In this document: piece after piece, positions 21,357 through 30,492 of the stretch
Layout of the letters: every line of letters begins with the position of its first letter
How positions within the stretch are numbered: the stretch's first letter is position 1
NCBI GenBank assembly: GCA_018670435.1
Contig: JABHRC010000032.1
Coordinates: 1-45,957, forward strand
Reading direction: 5' to 3'
DNA length: 45,957 nucleotides
Source: Gammaproteobacteria bacterium
GTDB taxonomy: Bacteria > Pseudomonadota > Gammaproteobacteria > GCA-002705445 > GCA-002716945
Notes under the pieces: generated by a model
What the model was told of the DNA's origin: nothing
The model's database searches: none
What the model saw: only the letters and a program-made list of their open reading frames with translations
Translations under genes and position numbers: made by a program

Positions 21357-22708
21357 TATAACAACCTCGCAAAATCATTATAAAAAGCAACAATCATGAT
21401 GCTGAAGAGGATCAACATTCCAACTTGCTGCGCTACTAATTGAAATTTTTCTGATACAGGATTCCCAGTTAACATTTCCAACATATAGTAAACCAAGTGC
21501 CCACCATCAAGTAAAGGAATAGGAAGGAGGTTCAGAACACCTAGGCTAATGCTCAATATCGCAAGTAAGTAAGCAAAGTACACAAATCCCATTGATAGAG
21601 ATTTTCCAGAAAATTCAGCAATGCTTAATGGGCCACTTATATTTTTCATATTAGCCTGTCCTGTGAAAAGTTCAAATATCATTTTAAATGTGAGTATTGA
21701 GTAATCATATGTTAACAGAGTAGATTTATAAAATGATTCAAAAAAAGGATACTTTACAAGAATTCTAAAATTATTTAGCTCAGTTTGGTCTGGGGATATT
21801 CCAGCATAACCACTTTGATTACTAGAATTTTTGTTAGTGGCTGGTACAAGAATAATATCTAATATTTCTCCAGATCTATCAATTTTTAATTTTAAAATAT
21901 TGTTTGCATTATTTTGAATTTTCTCTACTAATCCATTCCAGCTATCGATAGCTTGATTATTGACACTAAAAACTCTATCACCTATCTTAAGACCTGACAG
22001 AGAGGCTGGTGAATTATTTTCAATAGTGCCAATAGTTGATGGAAATTCAGGTTTTCGAGGATGTAGACCCAAATTTACAACAATATCTCCATCTTTTTGC
22101 AGAATATTCTTATCATAGTTAATTTGTAATGAACTAGTTTCATTTTTATAATCTTTAACTAATAAATTAAGTTTATTTTTATTTACTATAATATTTAGTA
22201 TTTCAACTCTGACGTCTTGCCACCTTTGTGTCATAACACCATTGACTTCTACAATTTCATGAAAAGATTTACCTTCTATTTGTGGTAGATTGTGTCCATC
22301 AATTGAGGTTACGAATGGCTTCATTCCAGTGATTCCAGAAAAATGAACAATAGTAAAAAAGATAATCGCTAGAATTAGATTAAAAACAGGTCCAGCAGCA
22401 ACTATCAAAAACCTTTTATATACAGATTGCTTATCAAAACAATAAGGATGCTTATCCTTGTCTAGGTCAGGATCTAATTCTGAAGACTCCAACATCTTAA
22501 CATATCCCCCTAGTGGTATTAGTCCGACTGAGTACTCTGTCCCTTCATTGTGAAACTTTTTTTTATATAAGGTTTTGCCAAATCCAATACTAAAATTAAG
22601 CACTTTTACATTAAACAATCTAGCTATATAAAAATGACCAAATTCATGGAACGTAACTAATATCCCAATTGCAATAAAAAAACCAAAAATGCTTTGTATT
22701 ATTTCCAT
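21356..22708 (-). CDS. rseP: RIP metalloprotease RseP
   Basis: 450 aa; ILVTFHEFGHFYIARLFNVKV (HExxH), PDZ region, LNLLPIPLLDGGHLVYY. Confidence 0.95.
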   Translation of the reverse strand: MEIIQSIFGFFIAIGILVTFHEFGHFYIARLFNVKVLNFSIGFGKTLYKKKFHNEGTEYSVGLIPLGGYVKMLESSELDPDLDKDKHPYCFDKQSVYKRFLIVAAGPVFNLILAIIFFTIVHFSGITGMKPFVTSIDGHNLPQIEGKSFHEIVEVNGVMTQRWQDVRVEILNIIVNKNKLNLLVKDYKNETSSLQINYDKNILQKDGDIVVNLGLHPRKPEFPSTIGTIENNSPASLSGLKIGDRVFSVNNQAIDSWNGLVEKIQNNANNILKLKIDRSGEILDIILVPATNKNSSNQSGYAGISPDQTELNNFRILVKYPFFESFYKSTLLTYDYSILTFKMIFELFTGQANMKNISGPLSIAEFSGKSLSMGFVYFAYLLAILSISLGVLNLLPIPLLDGGHLVYYMLEMLTGNPVSEKFQLVAQQVGMLILFSIMIVAFYNDFARLL

Positions 22709-23892
22709 TTTATATTTATAAAGTTCCTTATATAGTCTCTTGTATGTTGATCACATGCCAATATAGACTTAATTGTACTACACTTGGTAATAGGTATGCT
22801 TCTCAAAGCTTTGTCAATTATAACTGGTATATCAATAAATTTAATCTTATTTTGAAGAAATTTTTCAACAGCAATCTCATTTGCAGCATTTAATATAGTT
22901 GGAGCGTTATCTCCTATTTTAAGCGCCTTCAGGCATAAGTCTAAGCACTCAAATTGATTAGGCTTTATGGTTTGAAATGTTAGCTTTTCAAGGTCAAACT
23001 TCTTTAAATCAGGAATACTGATATCAGACCTTTCTGGCCAAGATAAAGCATAGCTAATAGCTATCCTCATATCATGAGGGCTCATATGAGATATTACTGA
23101 TCCATCAGTAAATTTCACTAGTGCATGGACAATGCTTTGCGGATGTATGAGAACATCAATTTGTTTTGGCTTTAATCCAAATAAAATAGCAGCTTCTATA
23201 ACCTCAAGGCCTTTATTCATCATTGATGCTGAGTCTACGGATATTTTCTTGCCCATTTTCCAAGTAGGATGATTAATTGCTTGTTCGGGTGTAACTTTTT
23301 CTAACTTTTTTTTAGTAAAGTTTAGAAATGGGCCACCTGAGGCAGTTAGCGTAATCATTTTGACTTTATTATGGATATATTTTCTTGTTTGATTGTTATA
23401 ACTGACGCCAAAGGAAGAGAGTATTTGCAAGACTGCATTATGTTCACTATCAACTGGTATTAATGTTGCGCCACTTTTTTTTGCTGCAGTCAATAATAAT
23501 TTTCCCGACATAATTAAAGACTCTTTATTTGCTAAAAGAATTTTTTTACCAGATTTAACAGCATCATAAGTAGGCTGTAATGCAGCTCCACCAACTATTG
23601 CAGATAGAAGACATGTGCATTTCTTATGAGAACTTACAAATGATAAACTCTTCTTGCCAAACAATATTTTTGTATTGATACTATTTTTTTTACAGAGATC
23701 AATGAGTTTAATTGCATCAGATTCATCCATGATTACGGCATACTTTGGATTAAATACTTTAATTTGTAGAAAAAGTAAGCGAATATTTTTATTTGCACTT
23801 AAAGCAAATATTTGCCCCCTTTTTTCAGAATTTTTCAAAACAGATAAAGTATTTTTCCCAATTGTTCCTGTAGATCCTAAAATTGTAATCAT
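22699..23892 (-). CDS. dxr: 1-deoxy-D-xylulose 5-phosphate reductoisomerase
   Basis: MITILGSTGTIGKNTL, LLANKESLIMSG, LIPVDSEHNA. Track ORF starts at 23907; the Met at 23892 overlaps the cdsA stop by 1 nt and is preferred. Confidence 0.95.
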   Translation of the reverse strand: MITILGSTGTIGKNTLSVLKNSEKRGQIFALSANKNIRLLFLQIKVFNPKYAVIMDESDAIKLIDLCKKNSINTKILFGKKSLSFVSSHKKCTCLLSAIVGGAALQPTYDAVKSGKKILLANKESLIMSGKLLLTAAKKSGATLIPVDSEHNAVLQILSSFGVSYNNQTRKYIHNKVKMITLTASGGPFLNFTKKKLEKVTPEQAINHPTWKMGKKISVDSASMMNKGLEVIEAAILFGLKPKQIDVLIHPQSIVHALVKFTDGSVISHMSPHDMRIAISYALSWPERSDISIPDLKKFDLEKLTFQTIKPNQFECLDLCLKALKIGDNAPTILNAANEIAVEKFLQNKIKFIDIPVIIDKALRSIPITKCSTIKSILACDQHTRDYIRNFINIKWK

Positions 23893-24737
23893 TATAAAAA
23901 TAACCAAATATGTAATATAGCAATAGTTGGCAGATAACTATCAAGTCTATCTAGCACTCCACCATGTCCCGGTAAAATATTTCCAGAGTCTTTCACTTCA
24001 TGAAACCTTTTGTAAACACTGACAAATAAATCTCCCACAGTACAAAAAATACAGATTAATAATAAATAGAATATATCCAACATAAAAACAGGAATATAGA
24101 ATATATAACTAAAAGTTATATAAAAAATTATCAATGGGAATAAAAGCGAAGCTATAAATCCTTCCAGAGTTTTATTAGGACTAATTAATGGACATATTTT
24201 TTTTCTACCAATGGTTTTCCCAAAAAAATATCCAGACATGTCTGTCAAAGATACAAGGCTAATAATTAACAAATAATATTGACCTATATAAAATGACTCA
24301 TGATTCGAAAATAATAAGTAATTATGCGAAAAGACATTGGAATTACTTGTTTCGCCCAGTGAGATAAATAAAGCCCATGTAATGAAAATAAATATAAATC
24401 CTATCAGCTTTGAATTAACTTTTAACATCTTTCTATAAATATTTAAGTTTAGTGATAAATCTATCGATATAATTAACCAAGCAAATATGGATATATAGGC
24501 TAAAAATATAATTACTGCATGTGTATAAAATAAAAGAAAAGCTATCATTGATATTAAAGCCAACATAATAAATATAAAAATATCTTTATTGGTAGATTTA
24601 CAGATCATAAGCCATTCATAATATGAGTAAATAGCTATGAAAGAGAACAAAGAAGCTAATATCGGTCCACTACTATAAATTAATAAAAGTAAAAAAAAAG
24701 ATGCTAGAACTATTCCTGTAAAGATTCTATTTAACAT
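23892..24737 (-). CDS. cdsA: Phosphatidate cytidylyltransferase
   Basis: 281 aa multi-TM; KKICPLISPNKTLEGFIAS and GDLFVSVYKRFHEVKDSGNILPGHGGVLDRLDS signature. Confidence 0.95.
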   Translation of the reverse strand: MLNRIFTGIVLASFFLLLLIYSSGPILASLFSFIAIYSYYEWLMICKSTNKDIFIFIMLALISMIAFLLFYTHAVIIFLAYISIFAWLIISIDLSLNLNIYRKMLKVNSKLIGFIFIFITWALFISLGETSNSNVFSHNYLLFSNHESFYIGQYYLLIISLVSLTDMSGYFFGKTIGRKKICPLISPNKTLEGFIASLLFPLIIFYITFSYIFYIPVFMLDIFYLLLICIFCTVGDLFVSVYKRFHEVKDSGNILPGHGGVLDRLDSYLPTIAILHIWLFL

Positions 24738-25461
24738 TTTTTTTGTCTATACTATTTTCTGAAGTAAGTGAACCATATTTCCTAGTTATATTTTGATAAT
24801 GTTGAATAGCAACATCTAACTCTTTTTCATCAAAATCTGGCCAGAGACAATCAGTGAAGTATAACTCAGTATATGCATGTTGCCATAACATAAAATTACT
24901 CAATCTTTGTTCCCCAGCTGTTCTAATTAATAAATCTGGAGAGTCTCCTTCTAAAGATAGATATTTTTCAAAGTCATCTATATTAATTTTTTTATTCTGC
25001 AATGAAGAATTATTATCATCTAGTATTTTATTAAATGCATTTATAATATCCCATTTACCACCATAATTTAAAGCAAAGTTTAGTTTTAAACCAGTATTAT
25101 TCATTGTAATTTTTTCTGCATTTCTAATGCTATCTAGAAGTTTTTTGCCAAATATATCTAGATTGCCAATAAACTTAATTTTGACATTATTAGAGTGTAA
25201 ATCATTTATATATTTTATAATTGAATCTTCGAATAGTTTAAGTAAGAATTGTACTTCATATTCTGGTCTTTTCCAGTTTTCACTACTGAATGCAAATAAT
25301 GTTAATTGAGATATCTGTCTAACGGAACATGCTGACACAATTTTATTAATAGATTTTATTCCTTCTCTATGCCCATGTACTCTGGGCATATTTCTTTGGG
25401 TAGCCCACCTACCATTACCATCCATGATTATTGAGACATGGGATATATTTTTATTAGACAT
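24727..25461 (-). CDS. uppS: Isoprenyl (undecaprenyl) diphosphate synthase
   Basis: 244 aa; HVSIIMDGNGRWATQRNMPRVHGHREG, FAFSSENWKRP, LLIRTAGEQRLSNFMLWQ. Confidence 0.96.
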   Translation of the reverse strand: MSNKNISHVSIIMDGNGRWATQRNMPRVHGHREGIKSINKIVSACSVRQISQLTLFAFSSENWKRPEYEVQFLLKLFEDSIIKYINDLHSNNVKIKFIGNLDIFGKKLLDSIRNAEKITMNNTGLKLNFALNYGGKWDIINAFNKILDDNNSSLQNKKINIDDFEKYLSLEGDSPDLLIRTAGEQRLSNFMLWQHAYTELYFTDCLWPDFDEKELDVAIQHYQNITRKYGSLTSENSIDKKNVK

Positions 25462-25465
25462 ATAA

Positions 25466-26023
25466 TTATACTTCGCTTATTTCAGCAATTTTTTTATCTA
25501 TAACTTCCTCAGATATCTTAATATATTTGTCAGTAATTTCTTGAATTTCTATAATATAATCACGCTCAAAATCTTTAGAAATTTTCTTTTCTTTTTCTAG
25601 ATTATTAACAGAAGTATTTATATTTCTTCTCACATTCCTTAATGAGACTTTAGTGTTTTCGCCCTCTTTCTTTAAAACTTTAATTAATTCATTTCTCCTA
25701 TCTTGTGTAAGAGGTGGAATTTTAATGTGAATTATCATTCCATTAATTACAGGTGATAAACCAAGGTTTGAATTTACAATAGCTTTTTCAATAGCCTGGA
25801 TAGCTGTTTTATCCCAAACGTTCAAACTAATTGTAGATGCATCCGTTATTGTTATACTAGCTAACTGTTTAAGTGGAGTTCGGGTATTAAAGTAATCTGC
25901 CTCAATCTGATCTAACATACTGGGATTAGGTCTTCCTGCTCTTATCTGTCCACAAGCATTATTTAAAGCCTCAATAGCTTTAGCCATATTAACTTCTGCA
26001 TCTTTTTTAATATCTTCAATCAT
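25466..26023 (-). CDS. frr: Ribosome recycling factor
   Basis: 185 aa; AGRPNPSMLDQIEADYFNTRTPLKQLASI, RNVRRNINTSVNNLEKEKKISKD. Confidence 0.96.
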   Translation of the reverse strand: MIEDIKKDAEVNMAKAIEALNNACGQIRAGRPNPSMLDQIEADYFNTRTPLKQLASITITDASTISLNVWDKTAIQAIEKAIVNSNLGLSPVINGMIIHIKIPPLTQDRRNELIKVLKKEGENTKVSLRNVRRNINTSVNNLEKEKKISKDFERDYIIEIQEITDKYIKISEEVIDKKIAEISEV

Positions 26024-26025
26024 AG

Positions 26026-26739
26026 TTAATCTATTATAGTACCTATCTTATCACTTAAAATAGCTTTTTTTAAGTTCCCTTTTTCAAGTATATTAAATAC
26101 CTTTAAAGGCATATTATTTTCTTTACACATTATGACTGCAGTAGCATCCATGACCTCTAAATTATTTTTAAGAATATCTGAATATGAGATAGTGTTATAT
26201 AATATTGCATCGGAGTTTGTCACAGGATCTTTGTCATATATTCCATCGACCTTGGTTCCTTTCAACATGATTTCTGCATTTAATTCAATAGCTCGTAAAC
26301 TTGCAGCAGAATCTGTCGTAAAATACGGATTACCAGTACCTGCAGCAAGTATAATTACCCTTCCTTTTTCAAGATGTCTCTCTGCTTTACGCTTTATATA
26401 TTTTTCACAGACAGCATCTATTGTGATTGAAGACATGACACGACAATCAATACCTAATTGCTCGACTGAACTTTGGAGGGCAAGAGAGTTTGTTACGGTT
26501 GCAAGCATACCCATATGATCAGCAGTAACGCGTTGAATTCCTAATTTTTCTAAATCACTGCCTCTGAAAAAATTACCACCACCTATTACAATAATAAGCT
26601 CTATTTTTTCTTTCTGAATTTGGGATATTTGAGATGCAAATTCTTTGATAATGATGTCATCAATGCCATATTGCTTGGTACCAATCAAAGCTTCGCCGCT
26701 AAGCTTGAGTAATACCCGTTTGTATTTGGGATTGGTCAT
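26026..26739 (-). CDS. pyrH: UMP kinase
   Basis: 237 aa; YKRVLLKLSGEAL, VIGGGNFFRG, DHMGMLATVTNSLALQ, AAGTGNPYFTTDSAASLRA. Confidence 0.97.
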   Translation of the reverse strand: MTNPKYKRVLLKLSGEALIGTKQYGIDDIIIKEFASQISQIQKEKIELIIVIGGGNFFRGSDLEKLGIQRVTADHMGMLATVTNSLALQSSVEQLGIDCRVMSSITIDAVCEKYIKRKAERHLEKGRVIILAAGTGNPYFTTDSAASLRAIELNAEIMLKGTKVDGIYDKDPVTNSDAILYNTISYSDILKNNLEVMDATAVIMCKENNMPLKVFNILEKGNLKKAILSDKIGTIID

Positions 26740-26747
26740 TGCTGTAA

Positions 26748-27614
26748 TTACTTGATCTGGCTGTATACTTCATCAGCAAAATCTTCTTGTTTTTTCTCTA
26801 TACCTTCACCTAGTTGATAACGGGTATATGATAAAATATTATTATCCTTGAGAATTTTCTTTAATGTTAGTGAACTATCTTTGATATATGGTTGGTTCAA
26901 TAATGTATTATCTGATATAAATTTTTTAATTTTTCCTTCCATGATATTTCTCTTAATATCATCTTTTTTATCTACTTTATCTAACTCAGCTTTATATATT
27001 TCTTTTTCATTAGCTAATAAGCTTTGGTCTATAGAATTTTCATCTAATGCTAGCGGGTCAGATGCAACTATTTGCATACAAATATCTTTCGATAACTGAG
27101 AATCATCTTTTGATAAAGATACTACAGCACCTATTTTATTATTATGAGTATATCCTGTTATAAAGCCTTCTGAATTATCTAAGCAATGGAATCTTCGAAT
27201 TTGTATATTCTCCCCAAGCTTAGTTACATAATTTTTTCGTAACTCTTCAAGATTATTTTTAATTGATGCATCTTTTGAATTATTTAGATCATCAATGCTA
27301 CTATATGAACTAGAAATTATTATTTCGCATGTTTGATTAACATAGTCAAGAAAGTCATCGCCTCTTGCAACAAAATCTGTCTCAGAGTTTATTTCAATCA
27401 TTAATGATCGAGATGAGTTCGATAAAAAGTAAACAACACCTTCGGCGGCAACTCTACTCGATTTTTTATCTGCTTTGACACCTTCTTCAGATCTCATAAG
27501 CTTGATCGCATCATCTAAATTATTACTAGCTCTGACTAGATATTTCTTACAATCAAGGATTCCAGCACCTGTTATGTCTCTAAGTTGTTTTAGTAATTCA
27601 AGTTTTGATGACAT
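26748..27614 (-). CDS. tsf: Translation elongation factor Ts
   Basis: 288 aa; LLKQLRDITGAGILDCKKYL, EINSETDFVARGDDF. Confidence 0.96.
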   Translation of the reverse strand: MSSKLELLKQLRDITGAGILDCKKYLVRASNNLDDAIKLMRSEEGVKADKKSSRVAAEGVVYFLSNSSRSLMIEINSETDFVARGDDFLDYVNQTCEIIISSSYSSIDDLNNSKDASIKNNLEELRKNYVTKLGENIQIRRFHCLDNSEGFITGYTHNNKIGAVVSLSKDDSQLSKDICMQIVASDPLALDENSIDQSLLANEKEIYKAELDKVDKKDDIKRNIMEGKIKKFISDNTLLNQPYIKDSSLTLKKILKDNNILSYTRYQLGEGIEKKQEDFADEVYSQIK

Positions 27615-28436
27615 TTAAACCTCTTTGTTATCGTTAGGAGAAAGAGTTTCTTTATCTGAAACAGGCTCTACATCTAGTAACTGTTTCTTCTTAATTGTCT
27701 TCGTAGTTGACTCTAGAGATTTGGCATCTGTATTTTGAGCAGCTGGTTTAATGAATTTAGATTTAGTAGTTAGTATGACATCTGTAACTGCTTTTAAAAA
27801 TAAATTTATAGAAGACATTGAGTCGTCGTTTCCAGGAATCATATAATCAACCCCATAAAAAGAGTTATTACTATCAACTACCGCAATTACTGGAATATTT
27901 AATGTATTAGCTTCCTGAATTGCAATCTTTTCATATCTTGTGTCTATCACAAACAAAGCATCTGGTTTTTTATCCAAGTCCTTAATTCCAGAAAGGTTTT
28001 TTTCTAACTTAGCAATTTGTTTTTTGATATTCAAAGACTCTTTTTTTGTTAAATTATTTAGCGTTGCTAAGTCTAGATATGCTTTCAAAGACTCTAATTT
28101 TGCAATAGATTTTTTGATAGTATCAAAATTCGTCAACATTCCACCAAGCCATCTATTATTTACATATGGCATCTTAGCTTCTTTGGCATATTTACTTACT
28201 AATTCTCTAGCTGCCCTTTTTGTGCCAACAAAAAGTATTTTTGCATTATTCTTAGTTAATTTTTCAATAAAAGTGACTGCAGAATTAAAATGAGATACGC
28301 TTTCCTCTAGGTTAATAATATGAAGTTTTTTGTATGTCGTATAGATGTATGGGCGCATTTTAGGATTCCAGTATTTAGATTGATGGCCAAAATGCACGCC
28401 CGCATTGATCATTTCTTTGATTGATAAATTTGCCAC
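27615..28436 (-). CDS. rpsB: 30S ribosomal protein S2 (GTG start)
   Basis: 273 aa; MINAGVHFGHQSKYWNPKMRPYIY, FVGTKRAARE, NNRWLGGMLTNF; start codon on the minus strand reads GTG, preceded by AGGAGT. Confidence 0.97.
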   Translation of the reverse strand: MANLSIKEMINAGVHFGHQSKYWNPKMRPYIYTTYKKLHIINLEESVSHFNSAVTFIEKLTKNNAKILFVGTKRAARELVSKYAKEAKMPYVNNRWLGGMLTNFDTIKKSIAKLESLKAYLDLATLNNLTKKESLNIKKQIAKLEKNLSGIKDLDKKPDALFVIDTRYEKIAIQEANTLNIPVIAVVDSNNSFYGVDYMIPGNDDSMSSINLFLKAVTDVILTTKSKFIKPAAQNTDAKSLESTTKTIKKKQLLDVEPVSDKETLSPNDNKEV

Positions 28437-28452
28437 TCTTAGCAGTACTCCT

Positions 28453-28496
28453 GTATATTTAATTATTCATATACTACAATATCATTTTAAATATTG
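28453..28496 (-). promoter_or_regulatory. rpsB leader with two tandem stem-loops just upstream of the Shine-Dalgarno
   Basis: Inverted repeats CAATAT/ATATTG (28477-28482/28491-28496) and GTATAT/ATATAC (28453-28458/28469-28474), followed by AGGAGT (28447-28452) and GTG start at 28436. Confidence 0.45.
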
Positions 28497-28582
28497 TTGA
28501 TAGGGTTTTTTATCATATTTACATGGATTCAACAATAAAAATCTGATAATTTGAGCTAAAAAGTGCTATTTAGGTAAATTTA

Positions 28583-29362
28583 ATGGTAGATATCAAATCA
28601 AAAGCAGATATTGTAAAAATGAGAGTAGCTGGAAAATTAGCTTCCGAAGTTCTAGATATGATAGGTCAGCATGTAAAACCTGGCATATCAACAGAAGAAT
28701 TGGATATCATTTGTCATGATTATATAATAAAAGAACAAAAAGCTATCCCAGCTCCTCTGAATTATAAAGGTTTTCCTAAATCCATATGTACTTCTATCAA
28801 TCATCAAGTGTGCCATGGGATACCATCAAGTGATAAAGTCTTAAAAGAGACCGATATAATTAATATTGATATAACAGTAATAAAAGAAGGGTTTCACGGA
28901 GATACAAGCAAAATGTTTCATGTTGGAAAACCAAGTATACTAGCTGAAAGACTTTGTAAGGTTACGCAGGAATGCATGTACAAGGCTATCAGTATCGTTA
29001 AGCCAGGTCTTCATGTTGGAGACATAGGAGCTGTCATACAAAAACATGCATATGATAATAACTTTACAGTAGTGAAAGACTACTGTGGTCATGGTATAGG
29101 GAAAAACTTCCATGAATCACCTCAAATACTGCATTATGGAATTAAGAATACAGGTATACGTCTAGAAGAAGGGATGACATTTACAATCGAACCAATGATA
29201 AATGCTGGAAAATATAAGACCAAACTGCTTGGTGATGGCTGGACTGTGGTTACACAAGATCACTCTTTATCTGCCCAATGGGAACATACTATACTAGTAA
29301 CAAATAAAGGTTATGAAATTTTAACACTAAGAAATGAAGAAATAATTGAGAAAGTGTCATGA
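28583..29362 (+). CDS. map: Type I methionine aminopeptidase
   Basis: 259 aa; YCGHGIGKNFHESPQILHYG, EEGMTFTIEPMINAG. Confidence 0.97.
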   Translation: MVDIKSKADIVKMRVAGKLASEVLDMIGQHVKPGISTEELDIICHDYIIKEQKAIPAPLNYKGFPKSICTSINHQVCHGIPSSDKVLKETDIINIDITVIKEGFHGDTSKMFHVGKPSILAERLCKVTQECMYKAISIVKPGLHVGDIGAVIQKHAYDNNFTVVKDYCGHGIGKNFHESPQILHYGIKNTGIRLEEGMTFTIEPMINAGKYKTKLLGDGWTVVTQDHSLSAQWEHTILVTNKGYEILTLRNEEIIEKVS

Positions 29363-30492
29363 ATAATGAAAATGTTGTCGAAATACTAAGTAAATTAATA
29401 AGCTGTAAATCAATAACACCTGAGGATGACGGCTGTCAGGAGTTTATAGAACTATATTTAAAAAACCTAGGCTTTGAAACCGAGACAAAGAAACATGGTA
29501 GCGTAATTAACTTGATAGCAAGGTATGGCAAAGAAAGTCCTGTTTTTGCATATGCCGGTCACACAGATGTAGTTCCAACTGGTGATTTAGATAAATGGCT
29601 AACAAATCCTTTCGAACTCACTGAAATAGATTCAAAATTATATGGGCGTGGCACATCAGACATGAAAGGAAGTGTAGCTTGCATATTAATATCTATAAGA
29701 GAATTTTTAAATTTAAATAAAGATTTCAAAGGTAGTATCGTTGTTATATTAACAAGTGATGAAGAAGGTCCTGCCCAAAATGGTATAAAAAAGCTAGTTA
29801 ATGATGGTGATCTAACAAAACATAATATTGACATGTGTCTAATAGGAGAGCCATCTTGTAAAAAAATACTTGGCGATACAATAAAGAATGGAAGGAGAGG
29901 TTCTCTGTCTGGAAAAATTATAGTCCAAGGAATCCAGGGGCATGTGGCGTATCCACATAATGCAATGAATCCAATACATGCGTTTTCATCTACACTGAAA
30001 GATTTAGTAAACAAAAAATATGATAAAGGTAATAAATATTTTCCGCCTACAACTTTTCAGATATCTAATCTTAATAGTGGAGTTGGTGCAACAAATATTA
30101 TACCAGGTCAATTAAGTATGGATTTCAACTTTCGTTACTCAACAGAGACAACATGTGAAGAACTAATGAGCGATATAACTAAAATAATGGATTCTAGTGA
30201 TCTAAAATATTCTATTAATTGGCATCATTCAGGTGACCCATATTTAACAGAAAAAAAAGAATTGCTGGATATATGTGTATCGGCAACAAAAGAAATATTA
30301 GATGTTACTTCTAATATCTCAACTGATGGCGGTACATCTGACGGAAGGTTTATTGCTAAGATTTGTGATCAAGTAATTGAATTTGGGCTAATAAATGAAT
30401 CCATACATAAAATTAATGAGCATACCACTGAAAATGACCTGCGTAATACTGTCAAAGTATATTCCCAGATTTTAAAGAATATTTTTAATTAA
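29359..30492 (+). CDS. dapE: Succinyl-diaminopimelate desuccinylase
   Basis: 377 aa M20 peptidase; AYAGHTDVVPTGD, YGRGTSDMKGSVA, GRRGSLSGKI, STDGGTSDGRFI. Confidence 0.93.
   Translation: MNNENVVEILSKLISCKSITPEDDGCQEFIELYLKNLGFETETKKHGSVINLIARYGKESPVFAYAGHTDVVPTGDLDKWLTNPFELTEIDSKLYGRGTSDMKGSVACILISIREFLNLNKDFKGSIVVILTSDEEGPAQNGIKKLVNDGDLTKHNIDMCLIGEPSCKKILGDTIKNGRRGSLSGKIIVQGIQGHVAYPHNAMNPIHAFSSTLKDLVNKKYDKGNKYFPPTTFQISNLNSGVGATNIIPGQLSMDFNFRYSTETTCEELMSDITKIMDSSDLKYSINWHHSGDPYLTEKKELLDICVSATKEILDVTSNISTDGGTSDGRFIAKICDQVIEFGLINESIHKINEHTTENDLRNTVKVYSQILKNIFN

Noticed and set aside
26132-26518. 128-aa plus-strand ORF opposite pyrH
   Set aside because: Antisense to conserved pyrH; composition consistent with a shadow ORF
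29559-30014. 151-aa minus-strand ORF opposite dapE
   Set aside because: Antisense shadow ORF within intact dapE
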